DNA from: DATASD01 sp035478835
GTDB lineage: Bacteria > Patescibacteriota > Saccharimonadia > Saccharimonadales > UBA4665
DNA: 64,000 nucleotides
Assembly: GCA_035478835.1 (NCBI GenBank)
Contig: DATIJH010000001.1
Coordinates: forward strand, 62,001 to 126,000
Direction: 5' to 3'
Every line of letters begins with the position of its first letter. The first letter of the stretch is position 1. Positions 51,917 through 61,008 of the stretch are shown here, one piece after another. The notes beneath the pieces are model-generated. The model did not search any database. It saw only the letters and a program-made list of their open reading frames with translations, and was not told the DNA's origin. The position numbers and the translations under genes were made by a program.

Positions 51917-52453
51917 ATGGATGATGAACTGCTTGACCTTGTCGACCGTAGTAATACGGTCATCGGTACGCTCAACCGTAATGAGTATGCGCGGATGGTC
52001 CGCGATAAGCTCGGTTATTTCCGGGCAGTCGACATGTATATTGTAAACAGTCGCGGCCAGCTGTTTGTACCGCTGCGCACCGCACACAAAACGATCGCGC
52101 CAAACGGCTACGATTACAGTGTTGGCGGCCATGTAGGTAAGGGCGAGGATTACATGACCGCGCTGATTCGCGAAGCACGCGAGGAGCTCGGCCTTGATAT
52201 CGACGCGAAAGATGTAGAGTTCGTGGCAACCCGGATTTTAGACGGCATGCGCTACATAAACCAACTATATATTATGCGTAGCGACAGCACACCAACCATT
52301 AATCCGGAAGACTTCGTGAGCGCCTCTTGGCGTGAACCAATGGACTTATTGCGTGAAATCAAGGCTGGGCATCCGGCAAAAATCGGCATGGTCGAATCAG
52401 TTGAATTGATCCAGGCATATTTAGATAAGACTGCTGCCGGCGCTATAGCCTAG
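51917..52453 (+). CDS. Nudix hydrolase of the IPP-isomerase-like subfamily
   Basis: 178 residues. The N-terminal layout (DLVDRSNTVIGTLNRNEYARM) and Nudix box at 71-93 (GHVGKGEDYMTALIREAREE) are complete with E77, R85-E86 and E89-E90. This subfamily includes type I IPP isomerase and Nudix pyrophosphatases; the active-site Cys of Idi is not evident, so pyrophosphatase is likelier. TAAAAT (51905-51910) ends 6 nt before the ATG. Its stop overlaps the convergent DAGK-like gene by 11 nt. Confidence 0.9.
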   Translation: MDDELLDLVDRSNTVIGTLNRNEYARMVRDKLGYFRAVDMYIVNSRGQLFVPLRTAHKTIAPNGYDYSVGGHVGKGEDYMTALIREAREELGLDIDAKDVEFVATRILDGMRYINQLYIMRSDSTPTINPEDFVSASWREPMDLLREIKAGHPAKIGMVESVELIQAYLDKTAAGAIA

Positions 52454-53405
52454 CGAGGGCATAAAGCGGTGTTTTTGCTACCGTAATGACTACGTGCGTA
52501 CCGGCTGCAACCGGAAAAGCTTCGCCGTCAAACTGGGCGCAGGTGTCTTGCAGAATGGTGTATTCGGTGCGGACGCGGGCATATTTGCGACTATGTTTTG
52601 GATGGGCCAGCTCGTATACAGAGGTAACGATTTCGCTCGCGCGCTTGCGCACGGTTGCCTCGTGAAATCCGGCCTCAGTAAGTGGCTGCCTGACGCCGCT
52701 GATTTTGGCCAAACGCGGCCCGTTAAAACAGATGCGCTCGAAAACGGGTGTCTCGGTTTCACCCTCGCGGACCATAAAAGTCGGTGCTCGCAAAAGCGCC
52801 TTGCCGGCGATAGCGGCCTCCTGCAAGAAGAGCGCTGCCGGCACACGCTGCAGCGCGGTGGTTTTGCGGATGGCTTTGCGGAGTGCAACCGTTGCCACGG
52901 CCGATGCCCCAAAACTGGCGTAGCTTACGGCCAGGTATGTAACTACCGTGCCGTCCGGCCCGGTAAGTTTGCACTCCAAAGGGTAGACTTTGACGGCCCG
53001 CGCATTGGCGAGCAGCGTGCCGAGCTGCGTGCGGTATGATTTGCCGTTCAGCATGTGAGCAAGATCGTTGGCGTTGCCGCACCACAGCGGTAAAACCGGT
53101 GTCTTGCGTGCCTGGGCCGAAAACGCCGCGTCCTGCAATAATGCCTCAACCAGGATGTTAATTGTCCCATCACCCGCAGCGATACACAGCAGCGTGTGCG
53201 GCCCGAGCTTGCCGGCCTGCTTGGCGAGCAATCGCTTGTTGGCTACGCGCCCTTTCGGCGAAGTCTCAATGACTTCTACCGGAATAGCCGGCGAAAGCGT
53301 GCGCAGCTCACCAATGCGGCGCTCGGTGTTGCGGGCGTTGGTGCTCTTGGGGTTATGCACTACAAGAATGTAGTGAAACGGCAGTTTTTCCATATTATAT
53401 GTCAT
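52443..53405 (-). CDS. Diacylglycerol-kinase-family lipid kinase
   Basis: 320 residues. DAGK catalytic blocks: VVHNPKST near 15, AAGDGTINILVEALL near 76-90 (GGDGT class), and LWCGNANDLAHML near 106-118. A C-terminal FDGEAFP holds the second ATP-site acid. YegS/DgkB-type enzymes phosphorylate diacylglycerol or related lipids, useful in lipid recycling. TATAAT overlaps the fourth codon, so the start may be at 53405 or 53393. Confidence 0.88.
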   Translation of the reverse strand: MTYNMEKLPFHYILVVHNPKSTNARNTERRIGELRTLSPAIPVEVIETSPKGRVANKRLLAKQAGKLGPHTLLCIAAGDGTINILVEALLQDAAFSAQARKTPVLPLWCGNANDLAHMLNGKSYRTQLGTLLANARAVKVYPLECKLTGPDGTVVTYLAVSYASFGASAVATVALRKAIRKTTALQRVPAALFLQEAAIAGKALLRAPTFMVREGETETPVFERICFNGPRLAKISGVRQPLTEAGFHEATVRKRASEIVTSVYELAHPKHSRKYARVRTEYTILQDTCAQFDGEAFPVAAGTHVVITVAKTPLYALARL

Positions 53406-53601
53406 GCGTTGTTATGGCGGCGAGTAGCGTACTGCGCCTGTTCAAAACCAAAGCATTTAAGGATGGCGGACGTACGCCTCGCGCTGGCTTTGGTGCATGC
53501 ACGTCCATAGTAGACGATGCTGCCCCAGAAAGCCAATCGTTATCTGACTGGCCTGCCGCTCTTTGCTTTCGTCGGCATATATGCTTATAATGCTAGCGGT
53601 A

Positions 53602-54618
53602 ATGCGTACGATTCTCGCCTCATTGGGCTCGGCACTTTCACTTGTTGCATCCTTGTCTTCGAGCGCTACGCTCCAGCTCAATAACTATAGTCTGGGCTCG
53701 AGCAATGTGGACGGCAGTCACTCCGCAACTTATTATCTTGAAGGGAGCGCCGGCGAACTGCAGGGCGGCGCAACTCTGAGCGCCGGATACCGGGGCGTGG
53801 GCGGCTCGGCGCAAGCACAGCAGGCCAACGTGCCGCCAGCGCCGACCTTGAGCAATAATGCCGGCGCATACTACAACAAACTGCAGGTCACGCTGGCGAC
53901 CGGCGGCAATCCGTCCGACGTCACCTATTCGCTGGCCATTTCTACCGATAATTTTGCCACGACCAACTATGTGCAGGCCGATGGCACAATTGGCGCCACT
54001 CCGGTATACCGAACATATGGTCTGTGGGGCGGGAGCAGCGGCTCACTCATCACGGGTTTAACACCGAACACGACGTACAAGATAAAGGCTAACGCGCTGC
54101 AAGGCATGTACACGGCTAGTGCGTACGGTCCGTCGGCCAGCGCTACGACGGGCACGCCAAGCCTCACGTTTTCGCTGTCGGCCAATACGGCAAACCTGAC
54201 GGCGCTTTCTGTGGGGGCACTCACCACGAGTACGTTAAACCTGACCTACAGCACGAACGCCGGCAGCGGCGGCTACGTTTATGTTATGGGCCAATACGGT
54301 GGCTTGCATAGCGCGGCGGCTGGCTATACGATTCCATCAACGACGCTCGACCTGACCGCCGGCCAAGGGTTTGGATTGCGGTCGAGCTCGGCGGCGCAGA
54401 CAAGCGGCGGGCCGTTTTTGGCGCAGAGTCCCTATAATAACGCTTCGACCGCTGTGGTGGGCGCCGTCCTAACCAATCTTACGCCACTGTATTCATCGGC
54501 AGCAGCGGTGAATGGCGGCAGTGCCTCGTTTGGTATTAGTGCCTCCCGCAATGCAACAACACCGGCGGCCGGTGACTACCAAGAGGTACTCACGTTTGCG
54601 GGCGCGGCTGCGTTTTGA
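53602..54618 (+). CDS. Secreted surface protein with conserved C-terminal module
   Basis: 338 residues. A signal peptide (1-22, ending SSSA) precedes an FN3-like middle (NVPPAPTLSNNAG to ITGLTPNTTYKIKANAL). The C-terminal ~140 residues (FSLSANTANLTALSVGALTT to TTPAAGDYQEVLTFAGAAAF) are shared with 54707-55750. The start is set by TATAAT (53586-53591), which ends 10 nt upstream. The last residues resemble the end of WxL-type domains (P-A-G-x-Y-x-x-x-L-T), although the WxL tryptophan is not evident. Likely cell-surface attached. Confidence 0.75.
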   Translation: MRTILASLGSALSLVASLSSSATLQLNNYSLGSSNVDGSHSATYYLEGSAGELQGGATLSAGYRGVGGSAQAQQANVPPAPTLSNNAGAYYNKLQVTLATGGNPSDVTYSLAISTDNFATTNYVQADGTIGATPVYRTYGLWGGSSGSLITGLTPNTTYKIKANALQGMYTASAYGPSASATTGTPSLTFSLSANTANLTALSVGALTTSTLNLTYSTNAGSGGYVYVMGQYGGLHSAAAGYTIPSTTLDLTAGQGFGLRSSSAAQTSGGPFLAQSPYNNASTAVVGAVLTNLTPLYSSAAAVNGGSASFGISASRNATTPAAGDYQEVLTFAGAAAF

Positions 54619-54634
54619 TTTGTTCAGTATAGTG

Positions 54635-54663
54635 TTGACAAGCACAAGCACCTTTTATATTAT
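54635..54663 (+). promoter_or_regulatory. Near-consensus promoter of the surface-protein operon
   Basis: TTGACA (54635-54640) and TATTAT (54658-54663), spaced exactly 17 nt. The predicted leader is about 37 nt with AGAAAGAAGA. It is the best sigma-70-type promoter in the window. Confidence 0.8.
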
Positions 54664-54706
54664 TTGGGTACTATACAGGCAAAGACAGAAAGAAGATTAA
54701 AAATTC

Positions 54707-55750
54707 ATGAAGTACCAACTATCCTCTCCCCGGAGTTTGACCGCCCTCTTTTTAGCAACGCTGCTCATCGCCCTTAATTCGATAACGCTGGTTCAGGTTT
54801 CGGCCGGGGCATTATCGCCAAGTTATATTCGCTTAAACCGCATGTCGGCTGGAACGACTACCAGTTTTCGTGTTGTTTTTAAGACGGCAAGTGCCGGCGC
54901 GACCTCGGTTGCTGTCAATTTTAATGGAGCCGACACCACGACATGGACGGGCTCAAGCGGCTTGGTGGCTGCCTCGCAAACTGCGTCATCGGCAACCTGT
55001 GCCGCCGATACGGGTGCCACGGCCTTGCCTGGTACGCTGGCTGCCTCCGGCGCCGCTGCCACCGTTACTATAACCGGTGTTACGGCGCTTAGCGCGAGTA
55101 CGTCATACTGTGTGGATCTTACGAGCGCTACCGCAGTAACAAATGCTGCCGCGGCCGAGTATCACCCCACCATCACGGCGGGCAGCGACACCACAACAGT
55201 CGCCGTTCGGACCATCACAAACGATCAGGTCGCCGTGACGGCCACTGTCGCGCCAACCTTTAATTTTGTTCTGAGCGCCAACAGTGATAGCTTTACGAGC
55301 TCCTTGGGTTCGGGCGCAGTCACCAGCACGGCCGGCATCTCGACCACTATCAATACGAACGCTAAATCAGGCTGGTATATTTGGGCAAAGGACGCGAACA
55401 CCGGGCTGACGTCGCCAAGCCAATCAAAAACTATTGCCGGCATTACGCCTGGTACGGCGACCTCGCTCTCCGCAGGTACAGAAGGATATGTTTTTGCACT
55501 GACAGCAATTACGCAAGGTTCCGGCGCCGGAACGGCCACGCCTGCTGCGGCGTATGACGGCACGGCAAGCGGCGGTGCGAACAGCAATGGTAGCGGCCTT
55601 GACGGCACGATCCGCCAAGTTGCTTCCTCGACTGGTACGGCTAACGGCGCCGGCCTGACGTTCAAAGAGCGTGCAGCCGTATCGCCAATTACGCCGGCAG
55701 CCACCGATTACGCCGATACCATCACCTTGATCGGCGCAGGCAGCTTTTAG
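54707..55750 (+). CDS. Secreted surface protein, probable major subunit
   Basis: 347 residues. Signal peptide about 1-34 (ending VSAGA), then a Thr/Ala-rich beta domain with two cysteines. A C-terminal module follows (FNFVLSANSDSFTSSLGSG to ATDYADTITLIGAGSF) homologous to the preceding gene. Strong promoter and secretion signal suggest an abundant surface protein. The two DUF916-like genes downstream parallel the WxL-DUF916 pairing of Firmicutes. Confidence 0.78.
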   Translation: MKYQLSSPRSLTALFLATLLIALNSITLVQVSAGALSPSYIRLNRMSAGTTTSFRVVFKTASAGATSVAVNFNGADTTTWTGSSGLVAASQTASSATCAADTGATALPGTLAASGAAATVTITGVTALSASTSYCVDLTSATAVTNAAAAEYHPTITAGSDTTTVAVRTITNDQVAVTATVAPTFNFVLSANSDSFTSSLGSGAVTSTAGISTTINTNAKSGWYIWAKDANTGLTSPSQSKTIAGITPGTATSLSAGTEGYVFALTAITQGSGAGTATPAAAYDGTASGGANSNGSGLDGTIRQVASSTGTANGAGLTFKERAAVSPITPAATDYADTITLIGAGSF

Positions 55751-55763
55751 CGAGTAGTACCAT

Positions 55764-56858
55764 ATGCGCGGTATTCGTCTCGGTCCCAAATTTCTGGTGC
55801 TAGTGATAGCCGCGCTTTTTGGATGCTGGATTGTGCCTGGAGTTGCCGCCGCGCAGTCGGCGCCAACCTTCAACCTTACGACTTCACCAGTGTATGCTAC
55901 GCTCGCTACTAAGCCCGGGCAGGCGGTCAGCACGCAGATTAAGGTCCAGAACAACGCGTCCACGGCAGTTACTCTCACGGTGCAGCTCATGAAATTTAAG
56001 GCGTACGGTACGAGCGGCCAGGCGCAGCTCTTGACGTCAGACGGAAACGATCCATCTATGAAATGGGTTAGTTTTTCGGCCACGACGCTTGTGGCGCGGC
56101 CCGGCGTTTGGAATACGGTACAAATGAATATTAAACCGGACCGGACTGCGGCTTTTGGGTACTATTACGCCGTGGTTTTTACGCAGGCGACGACCCACGG
56201 TAACGTGCCAGCGCCGAATTTGAACACGGTAAATGGTTCTTCGGCGGTGCTGGTGCTGCTCGATGTGCAGGTGCCGGGCGAAAAACGCCAGATGACAGTC
56301 ACCGATTTTAAACCGCAGCATTCCATTTCTGAATTTTTGCCGGTCACTTTTAATATCACGGCTAAAAATACCGGCAATATTTACGCGGCGCCCACCGGTG
56401 ACGTGTACATTAGCCGCAATCATAAAGATACGCTTGCCGTGCTGCCGGTGAATCAGGCGGAAAGCAACATTTTGCCAGGCACTTCGCGCGCGCTTACTGC
56501 GGCGTGGGATGACGGTTTCCCTGCGCACATTGTGCGGCGTATTGGTGGTCAAATGGTTACGGACAGTAATGGGCAGCCCAAAACGCAGCTCAGCTGGGAT
56601 GGCTCAAAATTGAATAAATTCCGGTTCGGGCATTACTATGCCCACTTGCTGCTGGTTTATAACAACGGTACGCAAGATGTACCGCTTGAGGCGGAAACGA
56701 GTTTTTGGGTGATCCCCTGGAAGTTGCTTTTATTGGCCGCGGTGCTAATAGGTCTCATTATATTTGGACTGGTTACGTTGCTGCGGCACACAGCACGGCT
56801 TGGCAAAACAGTTATGGCACGAGGCAAAAAAGGTGCTAAGCCTAAGCCGGAGGCGTAG
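55764..56858 (+). CDS. DUF916-like membrane-anchored surface protein
   Basis: 364 residues. Signal peptide about 1-31 (ending AAA). Two Ig-like beta domains follow: FNLTTSPVYATLATKPGQAVS with IKVQNNASTAVTL, and a second around TFNITAKNTGNIYA. A C-terminal TM helix (about 320-345) and a basic tail complete it. The layout matches DUF916/WxL-interacting proteins. It is 13 nt from the upstream gene, and its end overlaps the next gene by 26 nt. Confidence 0.78.
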   Translation: MRGIRLGPKFLVLVIAALFGCWIVPGVAAAQSAPTFNLTTSPVYATLATKPGQAVSTQIKVQNNASTAVTLTVQLMKFKAYGTSGQAQLLTSDGNDPSMKWVSFSATTLVARPGVWNTVQMNIKPDRTAAFGYYYAVVFTQATTHGNVPAPNLNTVNGSSAVLVLLDVQVPGEKRQMTVTDFKPQHSISEFLPVTFNITAKNTGNIYAAPTGDVYISRNHKDTLAVLPVNQAESNILPGTSRALTAAWDDGFPAHIVRRIGGQMVTDSNGQPKTQLSWDGSKLNKFRFGHYYAHLLLVYNNGTQDVPLEAETSFWVIPWKLLLLAAVLIGLIIFGLVTLLRHTARLGKTVMARGKKGAKPKPEA

Positions 56859-57834
56859 CGCGCGCGGACTATTGTTGGCAGTTGCTGCAGCGCTTCCTCT
56901 ATTCGTGACGGGCACGGCTTGGGCTGCCCCAAGCAGCGTCGGTGTTACGGTGAGTCCTGCGGTCACGAACATTACATTGCAGTCCAATCAGGATACGGCG
57001 ACTTTTACGTCCACGCTCGAAAATGATACGGCACAACCGGTGGTCATCACGCCGCATGCCAGCGACTTTGGTGTAAGCGGGGTGAACGAGGTTATCACCC
57101 TTAAGACTATCGATGCGCAGCATGGTCTAGCGGCCAATTTGCAGTTTACGCCTGCAAAACTGACCTTGCCAGCCGGTGCGAGCCAGCCACTGCGTATCAC
57201 TATCCGTGGCGGTGCGAATTTAGGGCCAGGCGGCCACTTTGCTGCTATCCGTTACCAGATAGCGCCACTTGCAGGCGGCGCGGCAAGCTCGGTGGATATT
57301 AAGTCGGAACTCATTGGCTATGTCTTTTTGGCGGCGGCCGGCAAGAGCACGTACGGCGTGACGCTCAAAACATCACTGCCGGGTGTTGCCCTGTGGCGGC
57401 TGCCGCTCGAGGCCGACCTCTTGTTCACGAATACGGGCAACACGCAAACGGCGCCGCGCGGACTGGTAAATATCGTGGGGCCGCTCCGCACCCAAGTTGC
57501 GAACGGCATCATTAACAGCAACTCGTCACTGGTGCTGCCAGGCAGTACGCGGCTGCTGCAGACGGATTTGCGCCAGCTGCGCCAACCGGTGTGGCCGGGG
57601 CGTTATTACGTTGACGTATATTACCGGGCGGGCGAGATGGAAAATTATCAGCATATGCGGACAAGTTTTATCTTTATTGGCTGGCCCATAACCGTCGTGG
57701 CGGTAATTTTTGCTGCGCTGGCGCTAGTATTGTTGCGCGTTGTACGCAGATATTTCAGGCGAAAACGCCGCCCCGCTCAGCCCGTCCCAACCCCAACACC
57801 GGCGCGCCGGACCATACCAGTCAAACACCTGTAA
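56833..57834 (+). CDS. Second DUF916-like membrane-anchored surface protein
   Basis: 333 residues from GTG at 56833, chosen because it gives a standard signal peptide (RRRSARGLLLAVAAALPLF to AWA). The ectodomain has GVTVSPAVTNITLQSNQDT and ITIRGGANLGPGGHFAAIRY blocks, then a TM helix (about 280-303) and a Arg-rich tail. It overlaps the previous gene by 26 nt, so expression is coupled. Paralogue-like to 55764-56858 in layout. Confidence 0.78.
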   Translation: MLSLSRRRSARGLLLAVAAALPLFVTGTAWAAPSSVGVTVSPAVTNITLQSNQDTATFTSTLENDTAQPVVITPHASDFGVSGVNEVITLKTIDAQHGLAANLQFTPAKLTLPAGASQPLRITIRGGANLGPGGHFAAIRYQIAPLAGGAASSVDIKSELIGYVFLAAAGKSTYGVTLKTSLPGVALWRLPLEADLLFTNTGNTQTAPRGLVNIVGPLRTQVANGIINSNSSLVLPGSTRLLQTDLRQLRQPVWPGRYYVDVYYRAGEMENYQHMRTSFIFIGWPITVVAVIFAALALVLLRVVRRYFRRKRRPAQPVPTPTPARRTIPVKHL

Positions 57835-57868
57835 CCAAAAGCGTTTTTGTAGTATACTATCAACAGTC

Positions 57869-59623
57869 ATGTCCTGGGTGCGTAAGACCGTTTTTCTTGT
57901 ATTGACCGTTTGGGGAGTTGGGATCGCGAGTTATCTCTTTTTAATGGCGCCGCCCCGCGCGTATGCGACTGCCGGCATTAACTCGCAAATAAGTTTCCAG
58001 GGTAAGGTGGTCAAAAGCGACGGTACCAATATTGCCGATGGCACGTACAACGTGGAGTTTAAAATCTACCAGGACGGCACCGGTACTGGCGGCGGGACGC
58101 TCAAATGGACCGAAGACCGGCTCGTTGGCAGCACTGGCGGCGTAAGTCTTACGAGCGGTACATTCCAGGTTAACCTTGGGTCAGTTACGGCGCTCAGCGG
58201 CGTGGATTTTAACCAAAATACGCTGTGGCTCAGCATTCAAGTCGGCAATGCCAGCACTTGCACGATCACGACGAGCTTCCAGACAAACTGCGGCGGCGAC
58301 GGCGAAATGTCGCCCTACATCCGCATGACGGCGACGCCATATGCGCTGAACGCCGGCTTGCTCGGCGGCTTGGCGGTAACGAGCCTGGTCCAGCTATCTC
58401 CGGGCTCGCAGCAGACAGGCGCTATCAATGTGCAGGGTACGATCAACTCGGCGAGTAGCTTGCAGACGGCAGGCTCGACGCGCATTGATGCCAGCGGCAA
58501 CGTAACGGCGCTTGGCATTACAGCCACGGGCAATACGCTGTTGCAGCCGAGCTCGGCCTCGTCTGCTGCCTTTGTGGTGCAGGCCTCCGGGCCGCTGGCC
58601 ATCCTAACGGCAGACACGTCGGCAAACAAAGTGCAAATAGGCTCGGCTACCAGCGATACAACCCAAGTGAACTTGCAGCTTGATTCGTCCAACACTTTTG
58701 CCGATACGGGTACGTGCACGACCAGCTCAAACCAAGGCGGGCTGTATTACAACACTGTCACAAATACGGTGCGCTCCTGTGTGAATGGCAACTGGGAGGA
58801 TTTGACCTCCACTGGCGGCCTCGGTTTGCTGGCATACGGCGTATTGCCTGATTCGCCGAACGCCGGCAGTGTTGGTGACTTGGCGGGCATCACCCAAAGT
58901 AACAGCCCCTGCAAGGTTTACTGGGCATCAGCGACATCGGTAACGGTGGCGCCATGCATAGCGTATTCGGGCGGTCGCAAGGTGATTGTCACGAGCACAA
59001 CCCTGAGCACCGCTTCGGTGCCGGCGAGCGATTTCGTAAACGTCTGCCTCAGTGGTACCAACAATCAGCCGGCGCTGGTCGGCACCGGAACAACCACCGA
59101 CGCGGCAAGCACGCAGCCAACCTGGAGCGCCAATAATCCCGTACTTTGCCTTGCTACCCTGCAAATGAGCACGACTGCCGGCACCATTACCGGCGGAAAA
59201 ATTTATGATACCCGCACGTTCACCACAACCCAAAAAACGTTTGGCACACTTAACACGGCGATGGGATTGGGCACGGCGGTGGTGCAGAGCGGTACGGCCA
59301 ACATTCTTGGCGCACCGAGTGCGGCCGCCGCAGCGTTCGTCCGCGGTATTATCGTGGCGTACAGCGGAGCGCTTAGCACGACAACGGCGAACGTTATTAT
59401 TGCGACGAGCGGTCCGCAGTGGGTGAAAGGGACGGGTACTTCGACGGTCGCCCAGTACGCCCAGGTCGGTGCTACCAGCGGTTATATTTCATCGACGACC
59501 ACTGTACCGACAACTACCGCGTATTCACTGCTCGGTACCGATACGCGCACCATAGACACTACTTGCACCTCGAATGCGACGTGCCAGTACTCGCAGTTTT
59601 TAAACCCGCTAGTGCTCCGCTGA
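57869..59623 (+). CDS. Large CPR-type secreted exoprotein
   Basis: 584 residues. N-terminal signal/TM (about 4-30, ending AYA) precedes a domain common in CPR exoproteins (INSQISFQGKVVKSDGT to MTATPYALNAGLLGG) of the type seen in phage-tail/adhesin-like proteins. A repetitive Ser/Thr/Ala region follows with several cysteines (NTVRSCVNGNWEDL). The C-terminal ~150 residues form another beta domain. TATACT (57853-57858) ends 10 nt before the ATG. Probably a surface adhesin or spike. Confidence 0.72.
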   Translation: MSWVRKTVFLVLTVWGVGIASYLFLMAPPRAYATAGINSQISFQGKVVKSDGTNIADGTYNVEFKIYQDGTGTGGGTLKWTEDRLVGSTGGVSLTSGTFQVNLGSVTALSGVDFNQNTLWLSIQVGNASTCTITTSFQTNCGGDGEMSPYIRMTATPYALNAGLLGGLAVTSLVQLSPGSQQTGAINVQGTINSASSLQTAGSTRIDASGNVTALGITATGNTLLQPSSASSAAFVVQASGPLAILTADTSANKVQIGSATSDTTQVNLQLDSSNTFADTGTCTTSSNQGGLYYNTVTNTVRSCVNGNWEDLTSTGGLGLLAYGVLPDSPNAGSVGDLAGITQSNSPCKVYWASATSVTVAPCIAYSGGRKVIVTSTTLSTASVPASDFVNVCLSGTNNQPALVGTGTTTDAASTQPTWSANNPVLCLATLQMSTTAGTITGGKIYDTRTFTTTQKTFGTLNTAMGLGTAVVQSGTANILGAPSAAAAAFVRGIIVAYSGALSTTTANVIIATSGPQWVKGTGTSTVAQYAQVGATSGYISSTTTVPTTTAYSLLGTDTRTIDTTCTSNATCQYSQFLNPLVLR

Positions 59624-60123
59624 TGGCAAATATTCGCTCCGCCCGTATGAAGTTTTTCGTAGCCGCCGCTTGTTTGGCGGTGGGGGCAGTGGTTGCTGCA
59701 GGTATATGGCTGCGGCCAGCCGGCTCGCCCCTGCCAGCCTCGGTTATGCGTACAGTCACCTTTGCCCTGTACTATCCTGATAAAAGTTGGCGCACGGAGG
59801 CCACGCAGGCAACCTATACGAACGGAGTTGTCGCATTGACCACTCAAAAGGCGGGCATTACATTGAGCGTAACCGAGCAGGCAACGCCGCCAGTTTTTGG
59901 CGACGTGCCGCAATATTACCCCTCGCTGCTGGCCAAAATGAACGAATACGCCAGCTTTAATTCGGCGCTTGGCACGGTGTACCTCACCAAGCCAACCGAG
60001 CTCGGCGGCAACCAAACAGCGGTGCTGAACGGTAATGGCACACTGCTATTTGTACGGCCGAGCACTGCGCTAACCACTGGCGGCTGGCAGCAATTTTTTG
60101 GTTCACTGCGGGCGGTGCATTAG
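59623..60123 (+). CDS. Small membrane-anchored exoprotein, 166 aa
   Basis: Overlaps the previous stop by 1 nt (TGATG), so it is translationally coupled. One N-terminal TM helix (about 9-30) and an outside domain of about 130 residues. Unrecognised; likely functions with the preceding exoprotein. Confidence 0.65.
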   Translation: MANIRSARMKFFVAAACLAVGAVVAAGIWLRPAGSPLPASVMRTVTFALYYPDKSWRTEATQATYTNGVVALTTQKAGITLSVTEQATPPVFGDVPQYYPSLLAKMNEYASFNSALGTVYLTKPTELGGNQTAVLNGNGTLLFVRPSTALTTGGWQQFFGSLRAVH

Positions 60124-60180
60124 CTTGTTGTGAATCTGTGCATATGCAAATAAGCGAATCGTGCTTATCATACAGACACG

Positions 60181-60699
60181 ATGCTGTGGAGGTACGTGGC
60201 CGGAGGGCTGATACTTGCTGGGTTTATAGTGGCCGCCATACCGGTGCCGGCCGCTGCGGAAATGCTCGGCAACGCGCAGCAAATTACTGTGCATGCAACG
60301 GTCGAACCGGCGCGCATCATTGTTGTGGCGGCGGATAATCCTGGCACTATCATTGACGTTTTTAGTAACACGAGCCAGCCAGTGCCGCCCCACGTATATG
60401 TGCAGAGCACTGCCGGCCGGCAACTGCCGCTATCGCTTTCGCTGCAAGCGGCGTATACGCGTTTGGTGGCGGCTCACCCTGGTTTTGGCGTTGGCGAAAT
60501 ACGCGCATCTTATGCTGCGCCGGCGCACCGGATATCGGCAGCGAAGCCCGGGCAGCGCCTTGCCGTGCCCCGGCAGCTACTGGCCAAATATGAATTTGCG
60601 GAGTGCATCACCAACCGACTGAATCGCACCCTTCAGCGAGCCGGAAGTCCGCCGTGTGTACACGATGCCGGATCTGCTAAAGCTAACGGTGTGTTTTAG
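60181..60699 (+). CDS. Secreted protein, paralogue of the convergent gene at 60577
   Basis: 172 residues with a signal peptide (about 1-26, AAA). The block VHATVEPARIIVVAADN ... SNTSQPVPPHVYVQ corresponds to VLASVEPARYIVVDSN ... SNTGEDVVPYVTLN in the minus-strand gene. The C-terminal ~40 residues are read antisense to that gene's end and may be an extension gained by loss of the original stop. Confidence 0.6.
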   Translation: MLWRYVAGGLILAGFIVAAIPVPAAAEMLGNAQQITVHATVEPARIIVVAADNPGTIIDVFSNTSQPVPPHVYVQSTAGRQLPLSLSLQAAYTRLVAAHPGFGVGEIRASYAAPAHRISAAKPGQRLAVPRQLLAKYEFAECITNRLNRTLQRAGSPPCVHDAGSAKANGVF

Positions 60700-61008
60700 T
60701 GAGAGGAACTGCGCGCGCACCGAGCTCGTGTATGGCAGCTGCGGCCCATCCAGCGTATTGAGGGTCACGTACGGCACGACATCTTCGCCCGTGTTGCTGA
60801 TGATCTGTTTGATCTGCAGGTTGCTGTCAACCACAATGTAGCGCGCCGGCTCAACGCTCGCCAGAACGGTGTATGAACCGGCGCCGCCTTGGTACGGCGC
60901 CAGGGCCTCGATGCTGAGGCTGACGATCGAAACGCCAATAGCTACGATAACAATGGTCTGAAGTGCGGCGAGCAGGTGGCGGCGCACGGCGCTATAACAC
61001 CTTTCCAT
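60577..61008 (-). CDS. Secreted or membrane protein, paralogue of 60181-60699
   Basis: 143 residues with an N-terminal hydrophobic helix (about 11-35). It shares the VEPARxIVVD and SNTxxxVxPYV blocks with its convergent partner. The two reading frames overlap by 123 nt. Unrecognised otherwise. Confidence 0.6.
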   Translation of the reverse strand: MERCYSAVRRHLLAALQTIVIVAIGVSIVSLSIEALAPYQGGAGSYTVLASVEPARYIVVDSNLQIKQIISNTGEDVVPYVTLNTLDGPQLPYTSSVRAQFLSLKHTVSFSRSGIVYTRRTSGSLKGAIQSVGDALRKFIFGQ

